From: Planctomycetota bacterium
Lineage (GTDB): Bacteria > Planctomycetota > UBA1135 > UBA2386
Direction of reading: 5' to 3'
DNA length: 64,000 bases
NCBI GenBank assembly: GCA_016794425.1
Contig: JAEUHR010000035.1
Location: forward strand, 1 to 64,000
The notes under the pieces were generated by a model. That model saw only the letters and a list, made by a program, of their open reading frames with translations, searched no databases and was not told the origin of the DNA. Below, in pieces: positions 61,146-64,000 of this stretch. How positions within the stretch are numbered: position 1 is the stretch's first letter; the number at the start of each line of letters is the position of its first letter. Made by a program: the position numbers and the translations under genes.

Positions 61146-63431
61146 GCGCGCCGCTTCGACGACGCGGTGCGTGAACGCCGCGTCGGACACCACGAGCCAG
61201 ACCAGGTCGCGCAGCGTCACGGTGCCGCGCGCCGCCAGCCCATCGACCTTCGCGTCGAGCCGCAGCCGGTCGACCGGCCGCGCGTCGCGACCGACCGCGT
61301 AGACGAACAGCTTGGTCGCCAGCGTGCGCACGAACGCCGGATCCTCGCGCAGCACGCGCTTCAGGTCGCCGAGGCCGTCGAGCCGCCGGCCGTCCGGCAG
61401 TTCGCCGCTGCAGTCGATCGTGCCGCCGGCGTCGGTCGCGCGGAACCGGCCGATCGCGTCGTAGCGTTCCAGCGCGAAGCCGATCGCGTCCATGCGCACG
61501 TGGCAGACCGCGCACTGCGACCGCGCGCGGTGCTGTGCCAGCTGTTCGCGGAACGTCTTCGTGCTGTCGATCGCGCTCTCGCCGGCCAGCGAGTCGTTGC
61601 CGGGCGGCGGCGGCGGCGGCGCCTGGCCGAGCAGGTTCTCGAGCACCCACTTGCCGCGCTTGACCGGCGACGTGCGCGTCGGATTCGACGTCACCGCCAG
61701 TACGCTGCCGTGGCCGAGCACGCCGCCGCGTTCGCGCTGCGCCGGCGGCAGCACGACGCGCACGAAGTCGCCGTCGGCTGCGGCCGGCCGCTCGAGGCCG
61801 TAGAACACGGCCAGCCGCGCGTCCAGGTGCGTGAAGTCGCAGTCGAGCAGGTCGCGCACGTCGCGCCCTTCGCGCAGCACCGCCAGGAACAGCAGCTCGG
61901 TCTCGCGCCGCAGCGAGCGGCGCAGGTCGTCGTCGAAACCCGGGAAGCGCGCCGGGTCCGGCGTGCGGTCGGCGAGGTTGCGCAGTTCGAGCCACGCGGC
62001 GGCGAAGTCGGTCGCCAGCGCTTCGGCGCGCGGATCGGCGAGCAGCCGGTCGACTTCGGCAGCGAGGCCTGCGGCGGTCGCCAGCGTGCCCTTCGCGGCG
62101 CTCGCCGCCAGAGCCTCGTCGGGTGTGCTGCCCCACAGCAGGAACGACAGCCGCTGCGCCAGCGCGGCACCGCCGAGCGGCACCACGGCTCCCGGCGTGC
62201 CCTCGATGCCGCCGGTCTCGCCGCGGAACAGGAAGTGCGGCGACGCCAGCGCGGCCGTCAGCACGGCGCGCAGCGCTTCGGTCGCGGTGCCGCCGTCCTT
62301 GCGCACGGCCTTGCCGAGCCGCTCGAGGCGCTGGCGTTCGTCGTCGGTCGCGGGCCGCCGCCAGACGCGCGGCAGCAGCGCGCGCACGACGGAACGCAGC
62401 ACCGCCGCGTCGTCACCGCGCACCGCGGCGGCCTGCGCGAGCCAGGCGCGCGCCGGCGGCACCGGCACCGCGTCGCAGGGGCCGACCAGCTCGAGCGAGT
62501 CGATGCGCAGGTTGCGATCGCGGCGCTGCGGGTCGGGGTTCTCGGGCTGGTAGAAGTCGTTCGGGAACGCGAGCGTGAGCCGGCGCTCGCCGCCCGGCAG
62601 CGGCGTGCGCAGCGTGAACTCGCGCAGGCGGCGCTCGGGCACCTCGAACACGGCCAGCTCGCGGCCGTCCAGCGACAGCACCATCTGCGCCGGTTCGTCG
62701 CCGGCCTGGTCGGCGCCGGCCATGACGACGAGCCGGTAGACGCCGTCGCGCGGCAGCACGACGGTCTGCTCGAGCGCGGCCCGCGTGTAGAGGTTGGCGA
62801 CGTCGCCACCCTGGTCGGCGCCGCGGCCGTCGACGACGGTCATCGCCTCGGCCTCGAAGCGCCGCACCGGCGGCCGTTCGGGGTCGACGCCGTCGAACAC
62901 CAGCGCCGCGACGTCGCGCGCGAGCGTCAGATGCGCCTCGAGGTGCAACGTCGAGAACGTCAGCGCATCGCCGATCGTGTCGAAGCCGTAGGCGAGGTCG
63001 TCGGCCGGCAGCGCGGTCGCGGCGACCTCGACGCCGAACAGGTCGCGCACGGTGCGCTCCCACTGCGACCGCGACAACCGCCGCACGGTCACGCGGCCGG
63101 GATCGGCCGGCAGCCGCGGCACCTCGCGCTGCAGCAACGCATCGACCCAGGCCGCGAACGCGCGCCGCGCCGCCGCGGGCACCGGTTCGGCGTCGGCCGG
63201 CGGCATGTCGCCGGCGACGACGCGGTCGCGCAACCGCCGCCAGCGCCACAGCTGCTGCGCGGCGTCCGGTTCGGCACGCGTCAGGTCGAGTTTGCCCTTG
63301 GTCGCGTCGTCGCCGTGGCACTCGATGCAGTGCGCCTGCACGAACGCGGCGCCGTCGTCGGCCTGCGCCGCCAGCGACGCGGCGAGGCCGGCCAGCAGCA
63401 GCGCGAGGCGCGTGGTTCGGAGCATCGGCAT
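61143..63431 (-). CDS. Planctomycete-type cytochrome c protein (PSCyt1/DUF1587/1592/1588/1585)
   Basis: This 762-aa exported protein has a signal peptide (ending SLAAQ), a first haem site CIECH (C35, C38, H39) in the PSCyt1 domain, then DUF1587 (VTVRRLSRSQWERTVRDLFG), a carbohydrate-binding-like beta region, DUF1595/1592 (LLPRVWRRPATDDERQRL, ASPHFLFRGE, LAQRLSFLLWGSTPDE), DUF1588 (GVLGHGSVLAVTSNPTRTSPVKRG) with a second CAVCH site, and DUF1585 at the end. The domain order is typical of planctomycetes. Its electron-transfer partner is unknown; a DUF1552 gene, often adjacent, is not seen here. Confidence 0.93.
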   Translation of the reverse strand: MPMLRTTRLALLLAGLAASLAAQADDGAAFVQAHCIECHGDDATKGKLDLTRAEPDAAQQLWRWRRLRDRVVAGDMPPADAEPVPAAARRAFAAWVDALLQREVPRLPADPGRVTVRRLSRSQWERTVRDLFGVEVAATALPADDLAYGFDTIGDALTFSTLHLEAHLTLARDVAALVFDGVDPERPPVRRFEAEAMTVVDGRGADQGGDVANLYTRAALEQTVVLPRDGVYRLVVMAGADQAGDEPAQMVLSLDGRELAVFEVPERRLREFTLRTPLPGGERRLTLAFPNDFYQPENPDPQRRDRNLRIDSLELVGPCDAVPVPPARAWLAQAAAVRGDDAAVLRSVVRALLPRVWRRPATDDERQRLERLGKAVRKDGGTATEALRAVLTAALASPHFLFRGETGGIEGTPGAVVPLGGAALAQRLSFLLWGSTPDEALAASAAKGTLATAAGLAAEVDRLLADPRAEALATDFAAAWLELRNLADRTPDPARFPGFDDDLRRSLRRETELLFLAVLREGRDVRDLLDCDFTHLDARLAVFYGLERPAAADGDFVRVVLPPAQRERGGVLGHGSVLAVTSNPTRTSPVKRGKWVLENLLGQAPPPPPPGNDSLAGESAIDSTKTFREQLAQHRARSQCAVCHVRMDAIGFALERYDAIGRFRATDAGGTIDCSGELPDGRRLDGLGDLKRVLREDPAFVRTLATKLFVYAVGRDARPVDRLRLDAKVDGLAARGTVTLRDLVWLVVSDAAFTHRVVEAAR

Positions 63432-63454
63432 GGGATCGGACCGGCGTGCGGTCG

Positions 63455-64000
63455 TCAGCGACCAACCGGTCGCAGTTCGTACCCGGCGTCGGCGACCTCC
63501 ACCAGCATCGCCCGACCCCGGATCAGGAAGCGCGGCGTGCGGGCCTCGGTGACGTGCACCGTCACGGCACCGCTGCCGCAGCGCTGCTGCAGCACGGCGG
63601 CATCGGCCTCGGCGAGCCGCTGCGCGCCGGCGGCAGTCGTCACGAGATCGGCATTGCCGCCGTTCTGCAGGTCGTCGAACGTCCCGGCGACGAACACCGC
63701 CGGCAGCGTGAACGCGGGCTCCCGATCGCGCTCGACCAGCACTTCGACGGTGTCCTCGGCGGTGCGGCGGAACCGGAGGCGCGTGAACTCGCCGCGGGCG
63801 GCGTTCGGCGCGGCCGGCAGCGTGTGCTCTTCCGTCACGTCGCCGGCCGCGAACCGGACCCGCGCCTCCCCGGCCATCAGCGCGAACGATCCGCCGTCGC
63901 CGCGAGCGTAGTACTCGGTGCCGCGCACGACCGTGAGCCGCAGCCCGTCGGTCCCGGTCAGGCGCGCCGCGAAGTCGGCGAACGGCGCCAGGTCCTTCGC
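63455..64000 (-). CDS. Unknown protein, 3' part only
   Basis: The frame stays open from the stop at 63455 to the window edge, so the start lies outside. The visible 181 residues are beta-rich: LRLTVVRGTEYYARGDGG, VEVLVERDREPAFTLPAVFVAG and TFDDLQNGG, with a Cys-containing RCGSGAVTVHV. It lies 23 nt before the DUF1592 gene on the same strand, probably in one operon. I cannot assign a family from this part. Confidence 0.65.
   Translation of the reverse strand, partial: AKDLAPFADFAARLTGTDGLRLTVVRGTEYYARGDGGSFALMAGEARVRFAAGDVTEEHTLPAAPNAARGEFTRLRFRRTAEDTVEVLVERDREPAFTLPAVFVAGTFDDLQNGGNADLVTTAAGAQRLAEADAAVLQQRCGSGAVTVHVTEARTPRFLIRGRAMLVEVADAGYELRPVGR

Noticed and set aside
1..64000. tRNA, rRNA, insertion sequences, integrases and attachment sites
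   Set aside because: I looked for cloverleaf-like T-loops, transposase motifs and terminal inverted repeats and found none I could support.

Overview
The window is about 70% GC and almost fully coding. Its gene content points to a member of the Planctomycetota. The main evidence is a DUF1592/PSCyt1-type secreted cytochrome c protein, an ECF sigma factor near a Ser/Thr kinase that carries a sulfatase-modifying-factor domain, many secreted proteins built from beta-propeller or beta-helix repeats, and a leucine-dehydrogenase/Tdh-Kbl style metabolism. The phylum is an inference from these families; no rRNA or tRNA gene is present to confirm it.

Layout. 0.15-4.9 kb: a small lipoprotein, then a coupled set for threonine breakdown (tdh-kbl), a type II methionyl aminopeptidase and a glycosyltransferase. 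5.0-12.4 kb: four AftB/ZomB-like GT-C membrane glycosyltransferases; three are translationally coupled head to tail, and the fourth converges on them and carries an EF-hand. 12.4-16.6 kb (minus strand): a leucine-dehydrogenase family enzyme, a secreted seven-repeat propeller and a ChaN-PDZ lipoprotein. 16.7-22.7 kb: exonuclease III, an ABC-2 exporter, a second secreted propeller and an exported protein of unknown function. 22.7-30.1 kb: infA coupled to an acetyltransferase, a stretch with a sigma-region-4-like remnant, an ECF sigma factor, a lipoprotein, a small membrane protein and a frameshifted kinase/FGE-sulfatase gene. 30.2-34.5 kb: a four-gene MacAB-type export operon with two permeases of equal length. 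34.5-42.4 kb: DEAD-box helicase, methyltransferase, M48 protease, histidine kinase, an exported protein and a DUF2779 nuclease-like protein. 42.4-48.7 kb: a surface-polysaccharide locus (three glycosyltransferases, a flippase, a BtpA-like protein) interrupted by an HDOD signalling gene. 49-54.5 kb: three tandem secreted beta-helix paralogues and an FG-GAP propeller. 54.6-61.1 kb: two acyltransferase-like genes, a PmtA-like methyltransferase and a coupled trio (small membrane protein, GMC oxidoreductase with a four-cysteine motif, GH3-family adenylating enzyme). 61.1-64 kb: the DUF1592 cytochrome and the end of an unknown gene that leaves the window.

How the genes may work together. The main theme is the cell envelope: sugar transfer at the membrane, polysaccharide assembly, export pumps and large secreted repeat proteins. 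Most operons use ATGA/GTGA stop-start overlaps. Several genes that stand alone have promoter-like boxes ending 5-8 nt before the start codon, which would give leaderless mRNAs; others have good Shine-Dalgarno sites.

The most promising leads are the coupled GMC/GH3/membrane-protein cluster, the AftB-like array with its EF-hand member, the DUF2779 protein with a lost exonuclease motif, and the broken kinase/FGE gene next to a sigma-like remnant. All functions are read from motifs and remembered family patterns; no database search was run.
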